64,000 bases of DNA from Punica granatum (taxonomy: Eukaryota > Streptophyta > Magnoliopsida > Myrtales > Lythraceae), in contig NC_045134.1 of the NCBI RefSeq assembly GCF_007655135.1, positions 5,662,982 to 5,726,981 of the forward strand, read 5' to 3'. Under the pieces are notes generated by a model. The model saw nothing but the letters and a program-made list of their open reading frames with translations, was not told the origin of the DNA and searched no databases. The stretch's first letter is position 1, and each line of letters starts with the position of its first letter. Positions 11,101-20,164 of the stretch are shown piece by piece. The translations under genes and the position numbers were made by a program.

Positions 11101-14100
11101 CCTGCAAACAAGAAAAGGCATACCAAACTGGTATATTCTACACTCGACTAGTCATTTCACCTTCCCAATGTGTACTTACTGCAAACATAAAATTGAAAAT
11201 CTTGCTAAATGTGATGAGCTCGACTGCTAGGTTTCTCTGAGCGGACACTTGTTCGACAAGTTCTTGATAAACGAGGCCCTAAATATCATCGAAGCTGCAG
11301 GCAGCTCCTTTCACTTGGTCAAGTGTCAAGTGGGTCAGAATACTGATGCTTTATCATATTCAGAACTTGAAGTGAGTATACTTCTCCAGAATTTTGTTTC
11401 ATGAAGTCTAAACATTATGTGACTTGCTCTCCATTCACAATCTTCAACCTCACCTTCTTATCTATTTGAGTAGCTGAAAATGACGGAAATAGGTCTTGTT
11501 TTTTCCTTTGAGAATACGTTTTGTCTCAAATCTCGTGGCCATTGCATCAAGCTATTATCTGTGGTCAGCAGCAGCCCGACTTTGTCTCTCAATTTACATG
11601 TTTTTGCAAACAATTATTAGGGGAGCATTTTCCCTGTGTTTAATTTTTGCTTGAGAACCGAAATCAGGAAAGATTTGATTTTAAAAAGTTACAGTGGAAA
11701 CCGAAACTGAACCGAAAGAAAAGAGATCAACTTTTATCCTAAAGCTGCTTTGGCCTATTTGTGTCTGTATTATCTTATTATCTCATCGTAGATATTCTAC
11801 TGCTTCTTAGGTAGGTGCAGACGATCCAGCGGTTCTCGATCAGATCATCGATTCCTTAAACTCTCTGGCCAATCAGGGTGAAAGTGACAAGGTGGATATG
11901 AACAGAACTTCACTAGTAGTAGGAAAAGTCGACAGCAGTGGCGTTATGAATGAAGACAGTGCAAAAAAGAAGACTTCGGTCCTTATTTTAGGTGCTGGCC
12001 GAGTCTGCCAGCCTGCTGTCCAGCTTTTGGTGTCGGGTTCCTGCCGAGGTTTTGACTCAGATCGTGAAGAAGAAAATGAGATTCAAGTTATTGTTGGATC
12101 TCTCTTTCTCAAGGAGGCTGAAGAGGTATATTGCTTGAGAAAATCTTTGCATCCAAGCTACTGGTGATAATGTTCAGTTTATCTCCTCTCTGATCGAGAA
12201 TATCTTTTGAGTGTCAAAGTATGCTCGAGTATATTGTTGGGCAATCCCTTACGTGGAAAAATCACTTATAATCATGACTCTGCAATATATTTGTATAATT
12301 TAGATTTACCTTTCTTTTCAACTCTATTTTCTGATCTGATAGTGCCATGAGAGCTAATACAGATTGTAGAAGGAAGCCCAAATGCAACCGCGGTTCAGCT
12401 AGACGTGAAGGACCATGCAAGTCTTTATGAGTGGGTTTCTCAGGTAGGATGAAGGGTTGGATCGTGCATTGACTTATTTACCTTCCTCCTGTTGCCTCCT
12501 TAACTTGAGATCCATTTCTAACTTACGTGCCATGAGAATTCTCACATAAACAACTTGAGCGTTCCACGCAGGTGGAGGTTGTCATCAGTTTATTACCCGC
12601 AATGTTCCATGCTAATGTTGCTAGTGTATGCATTGAGGTACTTCAGGCTAGCTCGTATCTTTCTTTGCTTTTTTCTCCAAAAGAAGCAATCTTGCCTTTA
12701 TAACTCCAGAATAATTAAATAATAAGTTGGCGTCTTTTGCAGCTCAAAAAGCATCTTGTGACTGCTAGCTATGTTGACGAGAATATGTCACAGCTCAATG
12801 ACATTGCAAAGGAAGCAGGGATTACAATTCTTGGAGAAATGGGCTTGGACCCCGGCATAGGTACTAAAACATAAAAATATGAGTGCTGATTTCTCTTTTG
12901 TTACTTTATTTTCTTCATGGTTTGATGTTTATATAAGTTGATCGATTCTCGTTGAATTGGAAATCTCTGAGTTCTGTTTGTCTTGCAAGAACTAGTCAAT
13001 AAAATTCATCTGGATGCGGAAAAACCAGTTCGTGAAATGAAAATCTGTTTCGTTCACTAAAAAAGACCAGGAACCACTCCGCTGAAACTTTTTATTGAAA
13101 AACAATGCTGAAATAAACTGAGCCAGTGTAATACTGTTGATACATTCATATTAGCTAGATTTTGACCATTAAACAAAATTTCGGTTAATCAGATCATATG
13201 ATGGCAATGAAGATGATCGATGAAGCACACCAACGGAAGGGGACAATCAGATCGTTTGCCTCCTACTGTGGAGGCCTCCCTTCCCCTGCAGCTGCAAATA
13301 ATCCACTGGCATACAAATTCAGGTCTTTACTGTAGTTCTTGTTGTTCTGGATTATCGGCAAGATTTACTCTTTATTCAGCACAAAACCTCAATTAACCAC
13401 AATTGTTGAAACTCTTAATTATTGCAGCTGGAATCCTGCTGGAGCCATACGAGCTGGGCGCAATCCCGCCATTTACAAAGCAAAAAATGAAATCAAATAT
13501 ATTGATGGTAAGGTGGTTGGCAATTTTTTTGGGTTCATATTCTGGACTTTCGATTTCATTGATGGAAGTAATGTGCAGGGAAACAACTGTATGATTCCGC
13601 CTCAAAATTTCGCATATCAGAGCTCCCTGCATTTGCTCTTGAGTGCATCCCGAATCGCAACTCTTTAATCTACGGAGATCTGTATTGCATCAGTCATGAA
13701 GCAGCAACAGTCTTCCGTGGAACACTCCGCTACGAAGGCAGGATATCTCTGAATTTTTCCTATGTTGTCATGCAACTCAATTTCCAAACTTACCACTGAC
13801 AGCATAATTCGGCTTCAGGTTTCAGTGAAATAATGGGGGCCCTCGCAAGAGCAGGATTTTTTGATAGTGAAGCTCAGTCAATTCTGACGAATGGCCAGAG
13901 ACCTACATTCAGAAGATTCTTGCTCGAGCTTCTGAAAATCAAATACGAGGATCCGTATGAGGCTCCACTAACTGAGAAAGGCATCGCGGAGCAGCTTGTA
14001 CGACTTGGACATTGCGAAGGGAATAGAACTACTGCCCTCAGGACCGCCAAAACTATCATGTAAGTATAACTGCAAATTTTTCTGAACTCTTGTCTGCAGA

Positions 14101-14855
14101 TGTTTATCTTTTACAATCTTCTTTTAATTGGAATCAGTTTCTTGGGGCTTCACGAAAGAGCGGAAATCCCTCCTACTTGTCAAACTCCTTTCGATGTCAC
14201 CTGTCATCTCATGGAAGAAAAACTAGCCTATGCAAGCACAGAACAGGTACTTTGTTCTCATCCTAAATTTCAACGGAATAAACCTTGTCGATAAAAAATT
14301 TAGTTCTGAAGGTTTCAATTTATGGTGTCAGGATATGGTGCTCTTACATCACGAAGTGGAGGTCGAGTACCCAGAAACCCAACTCAGCGAAACGCACAAG
14401 GCGACATTATTAGAGTTTGGTAAGATCGAAAATGGGAAAATGACCACTGCAATGGCTCTAACAGTTGGAATCCCTGCAGCCATCGGAGCTCTGGCAAGTC
14501 CTTTTCTTGTGTTTTCCGGCTCTTACCATTTCATTTTATTACCGACCAAACTGAAGAATAAAGCTGCTTCAATAACTCATGTTTATTTGGTCTTCTGCAG
14601 CTTTTACTCCAAGACAAGATCAAGATGAGAGGCGTCCTAAGACCTATCCACCCCGAAGTGTACCTGCCAGGTATTGCAGTCACAGTTCCACCTCCGAACA
14701 AATTCTTAGAATTTTTCGATTCAAAGATTGCATGGAAAGAGGCAGATTCATTGCTCGGCAAGTTGAATTTCTTCTAACGTGAAAATTTTCTGGTGTTTGC
14801 AGCTTTGGAAATCCTCCAGGCATATGGTTTCAAGATTATTGAGAAGATTGAATAG
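8145..14855 (+). CDS. LKR/SDH: bifunctional lysine-ketoglutarate reductase/saccharopine dehydrogenase (LKR/SDH)
   Basis: This enzyme catalyses the first two steps of lysine breakdown: lysine plus 2-oxoglutarate to saccharopine, then to glutamate and aminoadipate semialdehyde. Exons: 8145-8393, 8598-8684, 8778-8907, 9139-9312, 9442-9524, 9654-9770, 10013-10088, 10219-10390, 10549-10645, 10778-10944, 11082-11130, 11231-11371, 11811-12125, 12363-12443, 12572-12637, 12743-12860, 13193-13322, 13428-13507, 13579-13737, 13819-14059, 14138-14246, 14332-14493, 14601-14670, 14803-14855. They join in frame to 1041 aa, close to the roughly 1060 aa of the Arabidopsis protein. The N-terminal LKR half starts GNGVVGIL and contains [16 protein letters not shown]. 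The SDH half has the nucleotide-binding loop [10 protein letters not shown] (about 571-580), GEMGLDPGI and [19 protein letters not shown]. Introns 19 and 22 begin with GC. It is cytosolic in known plants, and no transit peptide is seen. Confidence 0.96.
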
Positions 14856-14946
14856 TCTCAGAAAAAATGGGATTTCCATCTGATGTAAACATATATATTG
14901 TATAAATACATTTGTATATATGTCTCAGTTTAAAAACTTGTAGACG

Positions 14947-14952
14947 AATAAA
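14947..14952 (+). terminator. candidate poly(A) signal of LKR/SDH
   Basis: An AATAAA hexamer lies about 90 nt after the LKR/SDH stop codon, in AT-rich DNA. It is a plausible near-upstream element for 3'-end formation, before the convergent GH17 gene whose stop lies at 15211. Confidence 0.45.
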
Positions 14953-15210
14953 ATTTTAGATCAATATGTCAGTAATCAATATGAGAAAAAATTCAGTGGA
15001 AATAAGGACTTTATATTGGTAATTTTCTGATTATGCCAGGTAATTTTCTGTACAAGAACCTCAATATATGTTTCTTACACCTCGAAACCGAGTCTGTACA
15101 AGAATCGCTCTTTCCAATGGAAAAACTAATTGTCGGGATGTTGTCGAGATATCGTGTAGGAGCCACCTGATCTAATGACTTGGTTGCTTCACTATGCAAC
15201 CTGGTACGTA

Positions 15211-16970
15211 TTAACCCGAGATCATCAATGCTAGAAGAACAATAAAAGCCATGCCTAAGTTAAGCTTCGTTCCTTTGCTTGAAGAGCTTTTAGCAGTCTC
15301 GTGCTTGCCTATATCGATCATGATCTCGAACCGGCAGCTGCTCTGGGAAGGATCAATGGCAGTCACGACAGACATGTTGTTGAAGGAGCACGAGCCCTGT
15401 CTCTGATCCATCGCCTGATAGTACATGTTGAATGCATAGGAAGCATTGCTCCGAACATCAAGCCGACCGCAGGATGAGCCATACCCGAGACTCGTGCAGT
15501 CGGCATAAGTGCACGCATAATCGATGCTCCCGGCAAGGTTCGGGTCCGAAAGGCTTGCTTGAGGGGACATTACACACCACTGCCTTTTCAAGTACTTGAC
15601 CCCTTTTGCGGGTGCTAAAGATTTCCCGTTCCCCATGTCTAGTGGGTACTTGAGAGTTCCATCATAGTAGAAAAGCCCCCAATGCCTCTCGAAGTTCCCT
15701 GGATCGGTGCTCTTCTGGTCTTCGTCGAGGAGCGCAAATATGTAAATGTCGGGCGGTGTCTTCCGCTTTGGGGTGCCCTGACGGGAAATTATCCGGTTTA
15801 CGAGGCCCTGGTTAAACCTGCGGGCATTCGCAATGTTAGCATTGGGGTCGCCATCCGTGGGCCACCCTACTTCACCTACTATGACTGGCATTGACCCGAA
15901 ACCATTTTTTTCCAGAGCCGAAACCAGGGTATCAAAGTTGGCGTCCAGCACGTTCGTGTAAGTGATCGAGCCGTCGACTACTGGCTGAGCAGAGTTGTTG
16001 AAGAAGGCATATTCGAAAGGGAAATTGGGGTCCGCTTGAAGGCTGAGGAACGGGTAGATGTTGATGGTGAGGGGGCCTCCATTGTCATTTAGGAACTTGA
16101 TGATGGAGATCATCAGGTTATGTATATCGGTCCGGAAGTTGCCGCCAGAGGGCAGCCCGCTGTCTGTCTGATAGACGTCTGCATTGATCGGGATCGTGAC
16201 CTTCACCTTTTGGGCAAGCCCAGCTTTTATCAGGGCTGCCTGGATGTTCTGGAGCGCCGGGAATACCGTCGAGACGAACATGTCCTTATATGTCTTCAGA
16301 AATGGTTCGTTGCCCACTGCCACATACCTGGAAGCCACACTGCTAATTAATCACACGGTTATAACGTACCTTGTGGCATGAAATTCGAAGTTGAGTGATT
16401 ATATCAGATATAGATGCACATGTTTAAACAAGCATTCATCTGCAAGTCCATTGCTCAACAGGTATCGGAACAGCCCTGCCTGCCGGAATCAGATATCGAA
16501 TGATTGATTCGATTAAGTTAGACCATGTCTCGATGTCCAAGACACAGGGAAGGCGGCTCATCCTCAAGACATGGTACGACAACAGAGAAGCTAGACCGAA
16601 AAGAAAACAAACCATACCTTATATTTGTCCCGTATTTCGATATATAAGAGGACACGTTTGCCGAGACCCAGTTCACTGCGGCCTGGACGCCACTCGCAAG
16701 GCCGGCAAGCATGTCGTTGGGAATCCCTACCATGACCTCAATGTCGGACTTCCCGAGAGCCTTGAGCGGTCCGGCCTCGGCCTCAAAGAACTTCACCTTG
16801 TCGAACCCGTTCTCCTTGAGCATCTTCACCACTATGTCAGGCGGGACCGGGTGGGAGGCCCGGCTCCCCCAGTTGCAGGCCAAGCCATGTGCCACGTTAC
16901 CTGAGCCTCTGCCTCCGCCGCCACATATCACCGCAAGGACCAACACCCACCAAAGGGAGCATAAACCCAT
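15211..16970 (-). CDS. GPI-anchored glucan endo-1,3-beta-glucosidase (GH17 + X8/CBM43)
   Basis: The product hydrolyses beta-1,3-glucan (callose) at the cell surface. Exons on the minus strand are 16970-16618 and 16327-15211, giving 489 aa. The ATG at 16970 is preferred over an upstream in-frame ATG (17069) because it begins directly with a signal peptide (MGLCSLWWVLVLAVICG). The intron splits the Arg codon before YVAVGNEPF. That motif carries the acid/base Glu125, and VGEVGWPTDGD carries the nucleophile Glu270. The X8 domain covers about 368-453 with its cysteines. A hydrophobic tail (LNLGMAFIVLLALMISG) follows a small-residue stretch, as expected for a GPI anchor. It resembles the Arabidopsis glucan endo-1,3-beta-glucosidase 5/6 type. 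Confidence 0.95.
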
Positions 16971-17024
16971 GTCTTGGCTAATCCTAAGACACTGTCTTGA
17001 TGATGAATTACAAGGATGTTTTGC

Positions 17025-17032
17025 ATATATAA
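17025..17032 (-). promoter_or_regulatory. candidate TATA box of the GH17 gene
   Basis: The minus strand reads TTATATAT about 55 bp upstream of the GH17 ATG at 16970. This spacing implies a very short leader and supports the downstream ATG over the one at 17069, which lies upstream of the box. Confidence 0.4.
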
Positions 17033-17039
17033 GTGAAGT

Positions 17040-18245
17040 TATGGAGGAGGGCCATAAAGGGGCAAACAAAGTTGCTTTTACTAAGGGAAAGGCAAGGAAT
17101 TTTATGGAGATTCAGGAAGGAACATGATTCCATGGAAGACTTTAGTTCTCATGGATTAACAAGTGTCCCAATTCCATGGCTTTGGACAGACAAAGACAGG
17201 GAAGAGGGAAGTGTGTCAAAGCAAGGAATTGTTATGGAGCCGTTGGTAATTGGAAGGGGGGGATTTCTTCAGGCGCAAAAGACCCCACGTGGAGGGGAAG
17301 GAATGCACTTTGCCCCTTCCCATTTTCCACCTCGGATCTTTGTCCGTCCCAGAAAAGGGTTCTGCCGCACGCACAAGTCTCTTTCTTGATATGCACTTTT
17401 GTGAGCTTTTCTCAAACCTTGTCAAGGAAATCCTTTCTCCAGGAAGTTTCCCGATGAGGTTACGTGGTGGCAAAAATTGTCAGCCGTTTGACATTGCTCC
17501 TAAGAGGTATGACGTTGAGTTGGGAACTAAGTACATCGAAACTCAGCCTCATTGTGAAATTTATATTCCTGGACGGTGAGGGTAGCTCCTAGCTACTTTC
17601 TTTGCATGTAATCAACCTGGTCAAATGATACGTATTGTAGCAACTGAAAACCCTTTGATGCAGCATTTATCTCGAAGACCCTCTTGACCAGACTGCCATC
17701 GGCCGGTGGTACAAGCAGGGGCTAGCTTAAATATAGCCAAAGAAGGCAAGAGACGCCTAAATTCGGTGAAAATGTTCATCCTTTTGCATTGTCTCTCTTC
17801 ATTTTTGCATGAACAGTGCTTCACGAACGACATCTAGTTTGAGCTGGAAAGTGTGTCATGTCACATTCTAGAATGGTGGAATCACATCATATGTTTGAAT
17901 TCTATTACGCATCGGCTAATCCTCACTTGACAACACTGTCCTCCCTTAAAACGTGTGGCTCTCTCAATTGATTTGATCAGACGCAGGCTTGCTTTTTTCC
18001 CCCGAATGGACGGATAAAGCCATCGCGGACTTTAGTTTCATAAACATTGATGGCCAAATTGGGAAAGATGCTACTATCATTCTCGAGTAAAATGAAAAGA
18101 AAAATAATTTGGGTCACTAATTCATCAACAAAATGATAGCAATGGATTAAATTTTAATTTATGTATTTACAGCCGACAGTCCAAGCCGACAATTTCTCAA
18201 TTTCTTTTTTTTTTTTGGTGAATAATAGAATGCATTAGAAATTAA
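17040..18245. other. intergenic region, no clear gene
   Basis: Overlapping open frames of about 70-120 codons at 17033-17579 on both strands have no recognisable domain and no consistent exon structure. The rest is upstream DNA of the GH17 gene and flank of the LINE relic. Confidence 0.45.
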
Positions 18246-18850
18246 TCATCCGCGCACATAGCGCTTACAGTACAGGGGTTGAAAAACCCCTAATGTCATC
18301 AAATAAAATCTGCCTAATGGAAGGAGGAGAAAGAGGCAAGGTAACAAGATAGTCAAGTTGCTCGGCTTCAAGATTGGTGAGATGATCAGTGCATTTATTG
18401 GCTTCCCTATAGGTATGCCTGGGAATGATCGCATCAAATGTCGACACATGCCCCTGCAATCATCAATCAAGTTCGTTAGCACCTTGTTGCTTGAATTTCC
18501 CCAGACCCAGCTTAAGATCAATTCAGCGTCGATCTCTACAATCAAGTTACTGATGGCGCCCTCCTTAGCCATAATCAATCCTTGTCGTAGGGCTTTAAGC
18601 TTTAGCAATGGGACTTGTTGAGCACCCGAGATTCATACAAAATCCCCTGACCCATCTGCCCAAGGAATCTTGAATGATTCCCCCGGCTCCAATGGTTTTT
18701 GGAATTCCTTTCGAGCAACCATCAGAAGTAAGTTTGTAGTAGCCATCAGGAGGTGCTTCCCAACGGACACGGATTGTCAAGCGAGGCTTTGGGGAAGGCT
18801 TCGCTTGAGTGGCATAGTATTCAGCCGCAGCTTGGATGGTAAGATCAATT
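18246..18850 (-). mobile_element. LINE RNase H-like (RVT_3) relic
   Basis: On the minus strand a plant LINE-type RNase H domain can be followed across broken frames. It starts with WEAPPDGYYKLTSDGCSKG and GAGGIIQDSLGRWVRGF (18780-18595). A one-base slip in AKA(E)LKAL leads to LKALRQGLIMAKE and VEIDAELIL. A second slip leads to YREANKCTDHLTNLEAEQLD and a stop. Three acidic catalytic positions are visible (SDG, EID, CTD); the Glu position falls at the frameshift. It is a dead 3' fragment, and no matching reverse transcriptase lies next to it. Confidence 0.85.
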
Positions 18851-19332
18851 AAGTTACTGTGAAGGGATTTTGATGAGAAAACTTGGGAATTTTTATTCTT
18901 CTAGAGGTGCTGGATATCGAATGTGAATACTATACCTCAAGGAATGTGTAAGTGCGATGGTTGAGAGGAAGTAACGTTGTAATGTAGCCATTCCTTGATT
19001 GGAGCAGTGAATGTGCCCAGCTTGAAGCATGGAATCCCCTAGTAAATTCATCATATCATCATCCCCTAGACTTACCAATCAAATCCTTCTAAAATAATAT
19101 TTTCCCTACCATCTTTTTTTTCTTTTTCTTTTTCTTTTTTTTTATACAGATACCCACACCACAATATCCCAGAAAGAGAAAAGAGAAAATGAATTTACAA
19201 ATTACAATTCTAGTTCTAGACTGCAAAAAATTGTAGCCTAGTCCCGCTCTGAATTATACCCCGTGAATCTCAGCTCTTCGAATTCGTGGTCCGGTCCTGT
19301 CCTAGCCCAGGCAATAATGTTCTAAGTGTGAA
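18851..19332. other. intergenic, pyrimidine-rich tract
   Basis: No gene is seen. A T/C-rich tract lies at about 19112-19145. The far end may be 3' UTR of the minus-strand RING gene. Confidence 0.45.
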
Positions 19333-19460
19333 ACGGCACTTCTAACGGTGGGCCCGCGCGGACGGCATCACCATCCATCGAACGCCGACGTTGATGACGG
19401 CACTTATAACGGTGGGCCCAGACAGACGGCATCACCATCCATCAAACGCCGACGTTGATC
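19333..19460. repeat. 64-bp GC-rich tandem duplication
   Basis: Two copies of a 64-bp unit (19333-19396 and 19397-19460) share ACGGCACTT, AACGGTGGGCCC, GACGGCATCACCATCCATC and AACGCCGACGTTGAT, and differ at about six positions. They lie directly downstream of the RING-H2 stop codon, so they are probably in its 3' UTR. Confidence 0.9.
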
Positions 19461-19502
19461 GTCGCGGTGCATCGGACTGTTTACGAGGCGTGTGCTCACT
19501 GC

Positions 19503-20045
19503 TCAATAGAGCAGATCATCCCCGAACAGGTACAAGATCCTCTCGACGGCCCAGCTGGGCTCCGGATCGGGCTGGGCCCACCGGTCAACCCACTGGGAGG
19601 GGGCCAAAAGTGGGGCCCGGCAAAGCGGGCACGACCGGTGATTGCTGCTGTTCTCGTCATCGTCGCCATCATCGCAATCACGGCCAAGATCGAGATCATC
19701 CGGACGGTCGTGATCGACCCACCGGTCGATGCACTCCCGGTGGAACACATGGGAGCAGTTTCTGAGCTCCCGGACCTCGTCGGCCTCCCCGAGAAGGGAC
19801 AGGCACACCGCGCACGTTTCGCACCCCGGTCGGCCATGGCCGTGCCGGACCATGATGTCGCCGTAGTTGGTCAAAGCCAGGTTCTGCCGGATCCTCCGGG
19901 CGGAGACCTTGGAGGCAGAAGGGGCGGGGGAGGGCGGGGATTGGCTTCGGCTGCGGAGCTTAGAGGCCCAGGAAAGGGCCCACCTGATGATGGCGAACAC
20001 CAGGGCGGCCTTGTAGAGCAGGAAGCAGCTCGATGAGTCCTCCAT
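19503..20045 (-). CDS. membrane-anchored RING-H2 finger protein, probable E3 ubiquitin ligase
   Basis: This is a single-exon gene encoding 180 aa. The first ATG in frame is at 20045; the frame is open further upstream but without an ATG near it. A hydrophobic stretch (about 7-27, FLLYKAALVFAIIRWALSW) is a likely membrane anchor. It is followed by a Ser/Pro/Arg-rich linker and a RING-H2 at about 78-142. Ligands are C78, C81, C97, H99, H102, C105, C139 and C142. The gap between C105 and C139 is unusually long and filled with an acidic run (DCDDGDDDENSS). Layout and length resemble small plant RING-H2 proteins of the BRH1/XERICO/RHA type. E3 activity is inferred from the RING only, and substrates are unknown. 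Confidence 0.9.
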   Translation of the reverse strand: MEDSSSCFLLYKAALVFAIIRWALSWASKLRSRSQSPPSPAPSASKVSARRIRQNLALTNYGDIMVRHGHGRPGCETCAVCLSLLGEADEVRELRNCSHVFHRECIDRWVDHDRPDDLDLGRDCDDGDDDENSSNHRSCPLCRAPLLAPSQWVDRWAQPDPEPSWAVERILYLFGDDLLY

Positions 20046-20090
20046 TAATGGCGGATGCAAGAGAGAAGATCAAGAAGCGAACAAGGCAGA

Positions 20091-20115
20091 AGGAGGAGGA
20101 GGAGGAGGAGGAGGA
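20091..20115 (-). repeat. (GGA)n microsatellite in the RING gene leader
   Basis: A GGA run of about eight units lies between the ATG (20045) and the TATA candidate (20157). The transcript would carry a (UCC)n tract in its 5' UTR. Confidence 0.85.
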
Positions 20116-20156
20116 AGAGGAAAGGAGAGGGAAGAACAAGAGAAGAGCTCGGGGCA

Positions 20157-20164
20157 TTTTATAA
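20157..20164 (-). promoter_or_regulatory. TATA box of the RING-H2 gene
   Basis: The minus strand reads TATAAAAT about 112 bp upstream of the start codon. A transcription start about 30 bp downstream would give a leader of about 80 nt that includes the UCC repeat. Confidence 0.55.

Noticed and set aside
16971..17069. Upstream in-frame ATG of the GH17 gene
   Set aside because: It would place 33 polar residues before the signal peptide, and a TATA-like box lies between the two ATGs.
16500..17127. Plus-strand frames of 134 and 138 codons
   Set aside because: They are antisense to exon 1 of the GH17 gene, which has a signal peptide and catalytic motifs.
17033..17579. Possible gene with RLRGGKNCQPFDIAPKRYD
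   Set aside because: No family recognised, overlapping frames on both strands and no exon structure; left as intergenic.
19391..20036. Long plus-strand frames (up to 193 codons) opposite the RING-H2 gene
   Set aside because: They lie antisense to a clear RING-H2 protein in GC-rich sequence and show no known domain; they are shadows of its codon pattern.
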